Origin: DAITPV01 sp050692555
GTDB lineage: Bacteria; Actinomycetota; UBA4738; CALAEC01
Direction of reading: 5' to 3'
NCBI GenBank assembly: GCA_050692555.1
Contig: JBOGVS010000013.1
Coordinates: 1 to 64,000, forward strand
Length of the DNA stretch: 64,000 bases
A model generated the notes under the pieces. It was not told where the DNA came from and searched no databases. It was given only the letters and a program-made list of their open reading frames with translations. The position numbers and the translations under genes are program-made. Shown here in pieces: positions 7,074-15,493 of the stretch; position 1 is the stretch's first letter, and the number at the start of each line of letters is the position of its first letter.

Positions 7074-9017
7074 GTGAGGGGCCATTTCTTCCACTTCGAG
7101 CCCGATCCCGAGGCTCGGCCGATCACCCGGGCCACGGTTCGGAGGGTGGCGCAGTCCTTCGCCCCCTATCGCCGCCAGGTCCTGCTGGTGGCGGTGCTGA
7201 TCCTGATCACCTCGGGCCTGGGCGTGGTCAACCCCCTCCTGATCAAGGAGATCTTCGACAACGCCCTGTTCCCCCCCGGAGGCCCCAGGATGGGGCTTCT
7301 GTTCGCCCTGGTGGGGCTGATGTTCGCCATCCCCATCTTCTCCGGGGCCCTGGGGGTGTGGCAGACCTATGTGTCGAACGTGGTCGGTCAGCGGGTGATG
7401 CGCGACTTCCGGGACCGTCTGTACTCGCACCTCCAGCGGATGTCCCTTCGGTTCTTCACCTCGACCCGGACCGGCGAGATCCAGTCACGGCTGTCGAACG
7501 ACGTCGGCGGGATCCAGTCGGTGGTCACCGACACGGCCTCCGGGGTGTTGTCGAACGTGGTGGTGGTCATCAGCACCGTGATCGCCATGCTGATCCTGTC
7601 GTGGCAGCTCACCGTGCTGTCGCTGGGCATCCTCCCGTTCTTCTTCTGGCTCACCCGCCGGGTGGGGAAGGCCCGGCAGCAGGTGGCCGCGTCGACCCAG
7701 CGGAGCCTGGCCGACCTGACGGCGATCACCGAGGAGACGCTGTCCGTGTCCGGGATCCTCCTGTCGAAGGCGTTCGGGCGCCAGGGTCACGACACCGGCC
7801 GGTTCCGGCGGGAGAACGAGCGGCTGGCCGGTCTCCAGATTCGCCAGCAGATGATCGGGCGATCGTTCTTCGCCACGATCCAGATCTTCTTCTCGATCAC
7901 CCCGGCCCTGGTCTACCTGGTGGCCGGCCTGGTCCTCTCGGGCGGCGCCCCCACCGACATCACCCCGGGCACCATCGTGGCCTTCACCACCCTCCAGAGC
8001 CGGTTGTTCTTCCCCGTCGGACAGATGCTCCAGGTGAGCGTGGAGGTCCAGAGCGCCATGGCCCTGTTCGAGCGGATCTTCGAGTACCTGGACATGCCCC
8101 ACGAGATCACCGACCGGCCCGGGGCCCGGAGCCTGGACCTATCGGAGGTCCGCGGCCACGTCCGGTTCCGGAACGTGCGGTTCCGGTACGACGCGCCTGC
8201 AGGGAACGGGCAGGGCGCGGCCCCGGTCAGTCCGCCGGATGCCTCGGAGGACGGTGAGCGCCAGCGCCGTGAGTGGACCCTGGACGGGGTGGACATGGAG
8301 GTCCTGCCGGGACAGCTGGCCGCTCTGGTGGGCCCCAGCGGGGCGGGGAAGACCACGATGACCTACCTGATCCCCCGGTTCTACGACGTGAACGAGGGCG
8401 CGGCGGAGATCGACGGGACCCCAGTCCGGGACATCGCCCTGGAGAGCCTGGGGAGGATCATCGGCATGGTCACCCAGGAGACGTACCTGTTCCACACCAC
8501 CATCCGGGAGAACCTCCTGTACGGGAACCCCGAGGCCACCCAGGGGGAGATCGAGGCTGCCTCCCGGGCGGCTTTCATCCACGACCGGATCATGGAAATG
8601 CCCGACAGGTACGAGACCGTGGTGGGGGAGCGCGGGTACCGGATGTCCGGTGGAGAGAAGCAGCGCCTGGCCATCGCCCGGGTGATCCTCAAGGATCCCC
8701 GGATCCTGATCCTGGACGAGGCCACCTCGTCGCTGGACACCACCTCCGAGCGGTTGGTGCAGGAAGCGCTGCGCCCCCTGATGGAGGGCCGGACCACGAT
8801 CGCCATCGCCCACCGGTTGTCCACGATCCTGGCGGCCGACGTCATCTTCTTCCTGGACCGCGGACGGATCGTGGAGCGGGGCACCCACGTCGAGCTCCTG
8901 CAGCGCGGCGGTCGGTACGCCGCCCTGTACGAGCAGCAGTTCCGAAGCGGGGCCGTGGAGGCCGAGTGCGAAGACGGCGTGGTAATGGCCTCCGGCAGGG
9001 TCGTCCCCCGCGAGTAG
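7074..9017 (+). CDS. ABC exporter half-transporter (membrane domain fused to ATPase)
   Basis: This is a 647-residue half-transporter. Six transmembrane helices occupy roughly residues 25-330 (type IV exporter fold). The nucleotide-binding domain has Walker A GPSGAGKTT, signature MSGGEKQR, Walker B ILILDEATSSLD and switch His IAIAHRLST. A Pro/Gly/charge-rich insertion of about 30 residues (around 368-395) lies near the start of the ATPase domain. The GTG at 7074 gives the expected short N-terminus; the longer open frame upstream is a shadow of the glycosylase. It probably works as a homodimer exporting lipids or drugs, and the substrate cannot be inferred. Confidence 0.92.
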   Translation: MRGHFFHFEPDPEARPITRATVRRVAQSFAPYRRQVLLVAVLILITSGLGVVNPLLIKEIFDNALFPPGGPRMGLLFALVGLMFAIPIFSGALGVWQTYVSNVVGQRVMRDFRDRLYSHLQRMSLRFFTSTRTGEIQSRLSNDVGGIQSVVTDTASGVLSNVVVVISTVIAMLILSWQLTVLSLGILPFFFWLTRRVGKARQQVAASTQRSLADLTAITEETLSVSGILLSKAFGRQGHDTGRFRRENERLAGLQIRQQMIGRSFFATIQIFFSITPALVYLVAGLVLSGGAPTDITPGTIVAFTTLQSRLFFPVGQMLQVSVEVQSAMALFERIFEYLDMPHEITDRPGARSLDLSEVRGHVRFRNVRFRYDAPAGNGQGAAPVSPPDASEDGERQRREWTLDGVDMEVLPGQLAALVGPSGAGKTTMTYLIPRFYDVNEGAAEIDGTPVRDIALESLGRIIGMVTQETYLFHTTIRENLLYGNPEATQGEIEAASRAAFIHDRIMEMPDRYETVVGERGYRMSGGEKQRLAIARVILKDPRILILDEATSSLDTTSERLVQEALRPLMEGRTTIAIAHRLSTILAADVIFFLDRGRIVERGTHVELLQRGGRYAALYEQQFRSGAVEAECEDGVVMASGRVVPRE

Positions 9018-9026
9018 GAGGCCGGG

Positions 9027-9032
9027 TACACT
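9027..9032 (+). promoter_or_regulatory. -10 box TACACT of a leaderless transcript
   Basis: TACACT lies exactly 6 nt before the ATG at 9039 of the secreted RTX-like protein, with no ribosome binding site between. Confidence 0.5.
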
Positions 9033-9038
9033 CCGGGC

Positions 9039-10157
9039 ATGCGCCGGCCCGCGGCGTTGCCCGTTCGCTTCGTTCCCCTGCTCATCTCGTTGTTGGTCTC
9101 GTTCGTCATTGCTCCCTCAGCCGGCGGCCAGCCGAGGAGGTCCTCGGGGCCGATCATCCTGTTGGGCATCGATGCCGAGGACGGGGGCCCCGGAGGCCAC
9201 GGGCCCACGGACGTCTATGCCAACGTCCTGAAGAGCGGCCTGATCGCCAACGCCGCCAAGGGATCCGGGATGCTGGTCGTCGGCGGCAACAAGGACCCCA
9301 CCGACGACGTCACCGAGTGGTGGAACGAGGTGGCCTTCAAGGCCGGGATCGCCGTGACCTACGCGAACGGCGCGTCCATCGGCACCGTGGACTTCACTCC
9401 GTTCAAGATCATCGCCATCGCCAGCGACGAGAACCAGTCCCCCGGCGGTGGCCTGACGATGCAGGAGAACACGGACCTGGCCGCCCGGAGGAGTGACCTG
9501 AAGGCCCACCTGAGCGCCGATGGGGGCGTGTTCGGGATGGCGAACACGTTCATCGGCGCCTCCGGTCCGTACGCGTACCTCGCTCCGCTGGGGACCTTCA
9601 CCGTCACCAACACCGTCTACGACGACATCACGGCCACCCCGGCGGGAGCGGCTCTCTCGATCGGGGATGAGCTGGACGTCTGTTGCTGGCACAACACGTT
9701 CACCACGTATCCGAGCGTCCTGAGCTCGTTGGCCACGAACAGCGATCCAAGCACCACGGAACACGGCCAGGCCGCAGGGGTCGGCGGGGAGATCATCGTG
9801 CCGGGCCCGAAGGCAGGACCGATCACCACGTGTCGTGGCAAGCCGGCGACGATCGAGGGCGGTGTGGGGAACGACGCGTTGGCCGGCACGCCCGGGAACG
9901 ATGTGATCGCCGGACTGGCCGGGAACGATGTCATCTCCGGCGTCGAGGGAGACGACCTGGTGTGCGGAGGTGAAGGGGATGACACCGTGAACGGTGGGCG
10001 CGGCCGGGACCGGCTCTTCGGTGAGTCCGGCAACGACCGCCTGATCGGGGCCGCCGGTGAGGATCGGCTGTCCTGCGGGCCGGGAAAGGACAAGGGCGTC
10101 GGTGGACGGGGACGGGATCGAGCACCGGGCTGTGAGACGGCGCGCGGCGTTCCTTAG
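9039..10157 (+). CDS. Secreted protein with C-terminal RTX-like calcium-binding nonapeptide repeats
   Basis: This is a 372-residue protein. Residues 1-30 form a signal peptide (RRPAALPVRF, hydrophobic core, then APSAGGQ). Residues about 37-260 form a domain of unknown function beginning ILLGIDAEDGGPGGHGPTD. From about residue 275 come at least eight G-rich nonapeptides of the type GNDVIAGLA / GNDVISGVE / GDDTVNGGR, the calcium beta-roll pattern of RTX proteins. Actinobacterial surface proteins often end in such repeats, so this does not imply type I secretion. The gene ends convergently with, and overlaps by 4 bp, the acetyltransferase gene. Confidence 0.82.
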   Translation: MRRPAALPVRFVPLLISLLVSFVIAPSAGGQPRRSSGPIILLGIDAEDGGPGGHGPTDVYANVLKSGLIANAAKGSGMLVVGGNKDPTDDVTEWWNEVAFKAGIAVTYANGASIGTVDFTPFKIIAIASDENQSPGGGLTMQENTDLAARRSDLKAHLSADGGVFGMANTFIGASGPYAYLAPLGTFTVTNTVYDDITATPAGAALSIGDELDVCCWHNTFTTYPSVLSSLATNSDPSTTEHGQAAGVGGEIIVPGPKAGPITTCRGKPATIEGGVGNDALAGTPGNDVIAGLAGNDVISGVEGDDLVCGGEGDDTVNGGRGRDRLFGESGNDRLIGAAGEDRLSCGPGKDKGVGGRGRDRAPGCETARGVP

Positions 10158-10654
10158 AGCGGCAGCGAATAGTTCCTGAGCCTGAAACCGTCGTCGTAGA
10201 CGGTGTCCTGGTCTCGGCGGAAGCCCATCGCCTCGTACAGATGGTGAGCGGCCGTCATGCTCGCGGTGGTCTCCAGGGTCAACCGCTTCTTGCCCGTCTT
10301 CCGGGCCTCCACGATGCACGCCTCCATCAGAGCCCGCCCGATGCCCCGGCGCCGCACACGGGCATCCACTCCCAGCATCCGCACGTGGGCCTGGTCCGGC
10401 TGGAGCGGTGGCCGGGGATGTCCCCCGGGGATCCGATCCACGAGCTCGAGGGTGACCGTCCCCAGGATGGCGCCGGCGTCGAAGGCTCCCAGCACAAGGC
10501 CGTGCTTCGACCGGGTGGCCACGTCGGCGACCCGGTCGAGGTAGTCAGGGTTGGGCGAGGCGCCGCCGGGCCCGAACATCTCGTACGCGCCGGCAGTGAC
10601 CCGCCCCGCCTCATCCTGGTCCTGGGGCCGGACCGGACGGATCTCGACTGCCAC
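10154..10654 (-). CDS. GNAT-family N-acetyltransferase
   Basis: This 166-residue protein has the GNAT fold: the acetyl-CoA-binding loop VRRRGIGRALMEA (about residues 98-110) and the later strand-helix LTLETTASMTAAHHLYEAMGFRR. The acceptor is unknown. The GTG start at 10654 abuts the stop of the PAC2 gene upstream, so the two are co-transcribed on the minus strand. Confidence 0.85.
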   Translation of the reverse strand: MAVEIRPVRPQDQDEAGRVTAGAYEMFGPGGASPNPDYLDRVADVATRSKHGLVLGAFDAGAILGTVTLELVDRIPGGHPRPPLQPDQAHVRMLGVDARVRRRGIGRALMEACIVEARKTGKKRLTLETTASMTAAHHLYEAMGFRRDQDTVYDDGFRLRNYSLPL

Positions 10655-11508
10655 CTACGACTCGCCGCGCTGCTCGCGGAGGAACCGTTCCAGCTCGGCG
10701 GCCAGCGTGTCGCCCGAAGGGATCTCCGTGGGCCCCTCGCGGTCCTTGGCCGCCGACTCGAGCTGCCGAACGTATGCGGCCAGCTCGGCGTTCTCCTCGA
10801 TCGTGGAGGTCACCTGCGACTCCCACGTGTCCCCCGCCCGGGCCAGGGTGTCCGTGTCCACGCTCACTCCCAGAAGGGCGGTGGCCTTGTCCACCAGCGC
10901 CTGGGCTGCCTTGGGGTTGGGGCCTCCGGGCAGGTAGTGGGGGACCGCGGCCAACAGCGAGGCGGATGCGAAGCCCGCGCCGGTCAGGGCGTCGTGGAGG
11001 ACCCCCACGATGCCGGTGGGCCCCTCGTACCGAGAGGTGGAGAGCCCCAGCCGCTCCGCGCTGGTGGGATCGGCCGCCGAGCCGGTCACCGGAACGGGGA
11101 AGGTGTGGGGGACGTCGGCCAGGAACGCCCCCATGGTCAGGGCGGTCTGCACTCCCAGGCTCCGGGCCGCTCCGACCAGAGCTTCCGTGAAGGTCCTCCA
11201 CCGGACGTTGGGCTCGATCCCCAAGAACACCACCACATCTCGTTCCGGCAGGTGGGCGTGGAAGAACGTGCTGGCCGGCCAGTCGATCTTGCGGGTCACC
11301 CCGTCCTGGAGCCGGACCATCGGACGGGTCACCTGGAAGTCGTAGAACTCCTCCGGGTCCACGCTCCCGATGGGGTCCGCTTCCCAACGGTCCCGGAGGT
11401 ACGTGGCCGCGGTGGTGGCGGCCTCCCCCCGTCGTTCCATCCACGGAACGCGGCCACCAGGGCCGGACGGCGAAGCTGGAGCGTTCGGTCGAGCTGGACG
11501 TAGCCCAC
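10655..11508 (-). pseudogene. PAC2-family protein, interrupted by a 1-nt frameshift in a G run
   Basis: Two reading frames together encode one PAC2 (proteasome-assembly-chaperone-2-like) protein. The N-terminus, from GTG 11508, reads YVQLDRTLQLRRPALVAAFRGWNDGG. The rest continues in another frame as EAATTAATYLRDRWEADPIG to the stop at 10655. The break falls in a run of six G on the coding strand (plus strand C 11425-11430), and seven would restore the usual GWNDxGEAA motif. Read strictly, only 261 residues from ATG 11440 are open. Actinobacterial PAC2 proteins are conserved ATP-grasp-neighbour/proteasome-linked proteins of unclear role. A homopolymer assembly error is at least as likely as a real lesion. 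Confidence 0.75.
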
Positions 11509-11550
11509 GTTCCCAGTCTGACGCTCCGGCCCCACCCTGTCATCCGGTGT

Positions 11551-11579
11551 TTGACTTGCACAACCCCAAACGGAACAAT
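11551..11579 (+). promoter_or_regulatory. Probable promoter of the DUF4190 cluster
   Basis: TTGACT (11551-11556) and AACAAT (11574-11579) are 17 nt apart, 28 nt before the first DUF4190 gene, in an otherwise non-coding stretch next to the divergent PAC2 gene. Confidence 0.45.
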
Positions 11580-11606
11580 CTGCCCGACCGTCGACAAGGA
11601 GGGATC

Positions 11607-11900
11607 GTGGCCCAGCAATATCCGCCTCCCCCGCCCCCCGCCGGAGCTCCAACGGGGACCAACGGCATCGCGCTTGCGGGGATGATCTGCGGCATCGTGT
11701 CGATCCTGTTCGCCTTCCTCGTCGCCCTGGTTGGACTCATCTTGGGGATCCTGGGGGTGGTTTTTGGCGTTCTTGGCCGGAACAAGGCCATCCAGACCGG
11801 GATCGGACAGGGCCAGGCGACCGCCGGGATCGCCACCGGAGCGGTGGGGATCCTCCTCAGCATCGTCGCCTACATCATCGTCTTCAACGCCGTCTTCTGA
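11607..11900 (+). CDS. DUF4190 small membrane protein (first of three)
   Basis: This 97-residue protein has a Pro-rich cytoplasmic N-terminus (QQYPPPPPPAGAP). Two hydrophobic helices flank the conserved loop LGRNKAIQTGIGQGQATAGIATGAVGI, the DUF4190 signature. GTG 11607 is chosen because AAGGAGGG stands 3 nt upstream of it; the longer open frame is not coding. Function unknown; DUF4190 proteins are widespread in Actinobacteria and predicted to sit in the cytoplasmic membrane. Confidence 0.85.
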   Translation: MAQQYPPPPPPAGAPTGTNGIALAGMICGIVSILFAFLVALVGLILGILGVVFGVLGRNKAIQTGIGQGQATAGIATGAVGILLSIVAYIIVFNAVF

Positions 11901-11990
11901 GCACGGCTGGGGAGGCTGGACGTGAGAACCTCCGGTTTGACCCAGGTCGCGCCGGCCGGAAGAATCGTCTGAGGGAAGGAAGGAGCAGAG

Positions 11991-12365
11991 ATGGCTCAAG
12001 TCCCGCAACCGCCGCAGCCCTCGCAGCCACCCGTCCCGCCCGGCGTCCCCGGCCAGACGAACGGCCTGGCCATCGCGGGGATGGTGTGTGGCATCCTGGG
12101 CGTGGTTCTGTTCTGGATCCCCTACCTGGGCATCATCCTGGGGATCCTGGGCCTGGTGTTCGGATTCCTGGGCCGCAACCGGGCCGTTCAGCTCGGAGGC
12201 GTCGGCCAGGGCATGGCCATGGCCGGGATCGTAACCGGAGCGGTCGCCGTGGTGGCCGGCATCCTGTGGATCATCTTCATCGTCACGCAGGTGGATGAGG
12301 CTCGGGACATCCTGGAGGAATTCGAGAGCGAGTTCAGCCTGGCTCGCGCCCATCTGGCCCTGTAG
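11991..12365 (+). CDS. DUF4190 small membrane protein (second of three)
   Basis: This 124-residue paralogue of the preceding gene has a Pro/Gln-rich N-terminus (PQPPQPSQPPVPPG), two membrane helices and the loop FLGRNRAVQLGGVGQGMAMAGIVTGA. It carries an extra acidic C-terminal tail (EARDILEEFESEF) that the sisters lack. AAGGAAGGAG precedes the ATG. Confidence 0.85.
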   Translation: MAQVPQPPQPSQPPVPPGVPGQTNGLAIAGMVCGILGVVLFWIPYLGIILGILGLVFGFLGRNRAVQLGGVGQGMAMAGIVTGAVAVVAGILWIIFIVTQVDEARDILEEFESEFSLARAHLAL

Positions 12366-12371
12366 CCGACC

Positions 12372-12689
12372 GTGCAGCAGCCGCCGACGGTTCCTCCACC
12401 TCCGCCCGGGCTCCAGCCCCGCAACGGCATCGCTACCGCGGGGATGGTGTGCGGGATCTTGTCGATTCCCACCGCGTTCTTCATCTGGGTGGGGATCATA
12501 TTGGGCATCCTGGGAGTTGTGTTCGGGGCTGTCGGCCTGACACGGGCCCGCCAGACCGGGATCAACCTCGGTGCGGCCAAGGCTGGGATCATCACCGGGG
12601 CGATCGGGATCGTGGCCTCGATCGTCTGGGTGGTGCTCCTGGTGACGGCGTTCGAGGGGTCGTTCGAGTTCCAGCTCGGGGCGAGCTAG
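12372..12689 (+). CDS. DUF4190 small membrane protein (third of three)
   Basis: This 105-residue paralogue starts at GTG 12372, only 6 nt after its neighbour. It has a Pro-rich head, two membrane helices and the loop LTRARQTGINLGAAKAGIITGAIGI. Its stop overlaps the stop of the convergent nicotinate phosphoribosyltransferase gene by 4 bp. Confidence 0.83.
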   Translation: MQQPPTVPPPPPGLQPRNGIATAGMVCGILSIPTAFFIWVGIILGILGVVFGAVGLTRARQTGINLGAAKAGIITGAIGIVASIVWVVLLVTAFEGSFEFQLGAS

Positions 12690-14023
12690 CCCAGCTCTCG
12701 GGCCACGATGTCCTCGCGAACCGAGACCGCCAGCGCGGCGAGAGCGGGCGACCGGCGAACCTCGTAGCGCCCCGGCTGAAGGGTGCGGAGATGGCCGGGC
12801 AGTGCGGTTACGTCCGCATCGAACCGCCGGGTGGCGGCCTCGAACGAGAACGGCTCCGCTGTGCGGGCCCCGTCCCTCATGACGGTCTCCAGCAACGGCC
12901 GGCCCTCCTGCACGTCCGGAGGCTCATCGTCGGCCAGGCCGATGACGTCGGCCCCCGATCCTCGCCACACCTGCTTGGGACCGGGGAGGGTGGCCTTGGC
13001 GGTGGACAGCTTGGCCACTGGTTCGCCGTCGTACTGGACCAGCTTGTACACGCTGTCCAGGGCCGGGGAATCGGCGGCCACCCCGATCTTCGTCCCCACC
13101 CCGTAGGCGTCGATGGGGGCTCCCGCCGCCACCAGCCGGGCGATGGTGTGCTCGTCGAGGCCGCCCGAGGCCAGGATCCGGACGTCGGTGAGACCGGCCT
13201 CGTCCAGCGCCGCCCGTGCCGAGACGGAGAGTGCGGCCAGGTCCCCGCTGTCCAGGCGGATGCCCCGGACCCCCGGAGCTCCTCGCTCGGCCAGCTCCCG
13301 GGCGATCCCGATGGCCTTCTGGATCCCGCGTTCGGTGTCGTAGGTGTCCACCAGCAGGGTGACGCGATCGGGGAAGTCCTCCGCGAACGCCCGGAACGCC
13401 TCGGCTTCCGAGGGGAACGCCTCCACGTACGAGTGGGCCATGGTCCCGGTGGCCCGGAGGCCCAGGACGCGGGCGGCCTCCACGTTGCTGGTGGCCGAGA
13501 ACCCCGCGATGGCGGTGGCCCGGGCCACGGCGATGGAGGCCTCGCCCCCGTGCACCCGGCGCATCGCGAAGTCCACCAGGTCGGCATCGGGGGCCACGAT
13601 CCGGCACCGGGCAGCCTTCGACGCGATCGCCGTCTGGTAGGTCACCTGGTTGAGGAGGTAGGTCTCAACCAGTTGGGCCTCGGGGAGCGGGGCGGTGACC
13701 TCCAGAAGGGGCTCGTCCGGGAAGAACACCCGGCCCTCGGGGATGGCCCGAACCTCGCCGGTGAACCGCAGGGCCCGGAAGGCTTCCAGGATCTCCTCCG
13801 GGTAGCCCGCCTCTCGCCTCAGGTAGTCGAGGTCCTCGTCTGAGAAGCGAAGGGACTCCAGGTACTCCAGGCATCGTTCCAGGCCGCAGGCGACCAGGAA
13901 CCCCCATCCCTCGGGAAGCGCTCGGACGAACAGGCTGAACGTGGCCGGCGCCACCATGCCCCGCCGGAGGTAGCTGGCGGCCATGTTGAGCTCGTACAGG
14001 TCGGTGAGCAGGGCCCGTCCCAC
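12686..14023 (-). CDS. pncB: Nicotinate phosphoribosyltransferase
   Basis: This 445-residue protein has the family's N-terminal TDLYELNMAASYLRRG, the segment GTMAHSYVEAFPSE containing the conserved His that is phosphorylated in PncB, and the phosphate-binding segment RLDSGDL...DVRILASGGLDE. It converts nicotinate and PRPP, with ATP, to nicotinate mononucleotide in the Preiss-Handler NAD salvage route. GTG 14023 lies 7 nt after TATCCT (14036-14031 on the minus strand), indicating a leaderless mRNA. It is transcribed alone. Confidence 0.95.
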   Translation of the reverse strand: MGRALLTDLYELNMAASYLRRGMVAPATFSLFVRALPEGWGFLVACGLERCLEYLESLRFSDEDLDYLRREAGYPEEILEAFRALRFTGEVRAIPEGRVFFPDEPLLEVTAPLPEAQLVETYLLNQVTYQTAIASKAARCRIVAPDADLVDFAMRRVHGGEASIAVARATAIAGFSATSNVEAARVLGLRATGTMAHSYVEAFPSEAEAFRAFAEDFPDRVTLLVDTYDTERGIQKAIGIARELAERGAPGVRGIRLDSGDLAALSVSARAALDEAGLTDVRILASGGLDEHTIARLVAAGAPIDAYGVGTKIGVAADSPALDSVYKLVQYDGEPVAKLSTAKATLPGPKQVWRGSGADVIGLADDEPPDVQEGRPLLETVMRDGARTAEPFSFEAATRRFDADVTALPGHLRTLQPGRYEVRRSPALAALAVSVREDIVARELG

Positions 14024-14030
14024 GACGCGG

Positions 14031-14036
14031 AGGATA
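14031..14036 (-). promoter_or_regulatory. -10 box TATCCT of leaderless pncB
   Basis: TATCCT on the minus strand ends 7 nt before the pncB GTG, with no Shine-Dalgarno. A divergent leaderless promoter (TACCAT 14073-14078) lies 36 nt away. Confidence 0.5.
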
Positions 14037-14072
14037 GCGGCCGGGCCCCGGGGGCGGTGGAGCGATGCTCGC

Positions 14073-14078
14073 TACCAT
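14073..14078 (+). promoter_or_regulatory. -10 box TACCAT of the leaderless DUF309 gene
   Basis: TACCAT is followed by exactly 6 nt and then the GTG start at 14085. Confidence 0.5.
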
Positions 14079-14084
14079 GGGTCG

Positions 14085-14570
14085 GTGAGCGATCGGGAGG
14101 AACGGGCTCCGGGGGAGAAGACCCGCCGGCCGCGCGACGAGCTCGGCCAGCTCCTGCCGTGGGAGTCCGAGAACCGCTTGGAGCTCGAGGACTTCGACTC
14201 CCTTCCGCTCGAGGAGAACCACCGGCTGGGCATCGAGCACTTCAACGCCGGACGGTTCTTCCCGGCTCACGAGGCCTGGGAGACCGTCTGGAAACAGGCT
14301 CGGGGAACCGAGGACGAGGAGTTCTACAAGGGCCTGTCCCAGCTCGGCGCGGGCTACACCCACTACCGAAGGGGCAACCCGCACGGCGCCCACACCCTGA
14401 TGCGGCGAGGCCTATCCCGGATCCGCCCCCGCGGCCCCACTCATGCCGGGATCGACGTGGCCGCCCTGGCCGAGGCGGTGGAGGAGCACGCCCGGGCGAT
14501 CGAGGAGGCCGAGGCGGCGGGGAGCGATCTTCCGGAGATCGAGCCGCCGGAGGTCCGGACCGTTAGCTGA
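14085..14570 (+). CDS. DUF309 family protein
   Basis: This 161-residue, mostly helical protein has the DUF309 core HFNAGRFFPAHEAWETVWKQARGTEDEEFYKGLSQLGAGYTHY, with the conserved HExWE-type motif and the following QL(G/A)AG helix. Function is unknown; the family is small, cytoplasmic and possibly metal-binding. GTG 14085 is preferred because of the -10 spacing; the open frame back to 13983 runs into the divergent pncB promoter and start. Confidence 0.83.
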   Translation: MSDREERAPGEKTRRPRDELGQLLPWESENRLELEDFDSLPLEENHRLGIEHFNAGRFFPAHEAWETVWKQARGTEDEEFYKGLSQLGAGYTHYRRGNPHGAHTLMRRGLSRIRPRGPTHAGIDVAALAEAVEEHARAIEEAEAAGSDLPEIEPPEVRTVS

Positions 14571-14577
14571 CGGCAGC

Positions 14578-14583
14578 TATACT
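14578..14583 (+). promoter_or_regulatory. Probable -10 box TATACT before the MaoC/thiolase operon
   Basis: TATACT lies 11 nt upstream of GTG 14595, giving at most a few nucleotides of leader. A -35 element is not clear. Confidence 0.4.
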
Positions 14584-14594
14584 CCCGGTTCATC

Positions 14595-15038
14595 GTGGAC
14601 CGATCGAGCATCGGCGCCAGCCTGGGCACGGTGACCTTCCCGGTGGAACGAGGGAAGGTCCGGGAGTTCGCCTCCGCGATCATGGACGACAACCCTGTCT
14701 ACCAGGAGGAGAAGGCCCCGCCGACCCCGCCGACCTTCACGATGGCCCAGCAGCTGTGGCCCACCACGTTCGACGGGGCGGCGCCGGACCTGTCCCTGGA
14801 CTTCTCGCTGGTGCTTCACGGCGGGCAGGAGTTCGAGTACCTGGCCCCGGTCCACGCGGGTGACGTCCTCACCGGGGAAACGAAGGTTGCCGACGTGTAC
14901 ACCAAGGAAGGAAGGCGCGGAGGCACGCTGACCTTCGTGGTGCTCGAAACTACCTTCGCCAACCAGGATGGGCGGGACGTGGTCATCGCCCGCAACGTGC
15001 TCATCGAGACCTCGCAGGCCGCGACCGGGGAGGGGTGA
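14595..15038 (+). CDS. MaoC-like hot-dog protein, FAS1-type N-terminal dehydratase half
   Basis: This 147-residue protein begins FPVERGKVREFASAIMDDNPVY and continues PPTPPTFTMAQQLWP, the pattern of the non-catalytic hot-dog half (MaoC_dehydrat_N, HadA/HadC-like). It lacks the Asp/His catalytic motif carried by the next gene, with which it overlaps by 1-4 bp. The two should form a heteromeric enoyl-CoA hydratase, comparable to HadAB or the ChsH1/ChsH2 hydratase acting on the steroid side chain. Confidence 0.85.
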   Translation: MDRSSIGASLGTVTFPVERGKVREFASAIMDDNPVYQEEKAPPTPPTFTMAQQLWPTTFDGAAPDLSLDFSLVLHGGQEFEYLAPVHAGDVLTGETKVADVYTKEGRRGGTLTFVVLETTFANQDGRDVVIARNVLIETSQAATGEG

Positions 15039-15475
15039 TGCACCGCCTGGAGACCTTCTTCGACGACCTCCAGGAGGGAGACCAGGGGCCGGCGTGGTCC
15101 ACGCCCGCTCCCATGTCCCGGACGGACTTCGTCCGGTACGCCGGCGCGTCGGGGGACTTCAACCCGATGCACCACGACGACGAGTTCGCCCGGGCCGTGG
15201 GCTACCCGAGCGTCTTCGGCCACGGGATGCTCACGGCCGGGGTCCTGTCCCACTACCTCACCGACTGGCTGGGCGTGGGGAACCTCCGGACGTTCCGGTC
15301 TCGGTTCAAGGGCCAGGTGTTTCCCGGCGACAAGCTGTCGTTCCAGGCCAACGTGACCCGCAAGTACACGGAAGGTGACGAGTCCCGGATCGACTGCGAC
15401 CTCGCGGTGACGAATCAGAACGGCGAGGTCGTGCTCACGGGGGCGGCCACCGCAGCTCTGCCCCGGCGGGGATAG
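15035..15475 (+). CDS. MaoC-family enoyl-CoA hydratase, catalytic subunit
   Basis: This 146-residue single hot-dog protein has the complete hydratase motif RYAGASGDFNPMHHDDEFA (catalytic Asp and His) and FGHGMLTAGVL. GTG 15035 or ATG 15038 could start it. It is co-transcribed with the non-catalytic partner before it and with a thiolase-like protein and DUF35 protein after it. This order matches hydratase plus retro-aldolase modules of sterol side-chain removal. Confidence 0.9.
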   Translation: MMHRLETFFDDLQEGDQGPAWSTPAPMSRTDFVRYAGASGDFNPMHHDDEFARAVGYPSVFGHGMLTAGVLSHYLTDWLGVGNLRTFRSRFKGQVFPGDKLSFQANVTRKYTEGDESRIDCDLAVTNQNGEVVLTGAATAALPRRG

Positions 15476-15493
15476 CAGCAGCTTCATCACGCC

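Noticed and set aside
14570..14575. Sequence TGACGGCAG after the DUF309 gene, at first taken as an eighth operator.
   Set aside because: Only one arm is present; the second half does not match.
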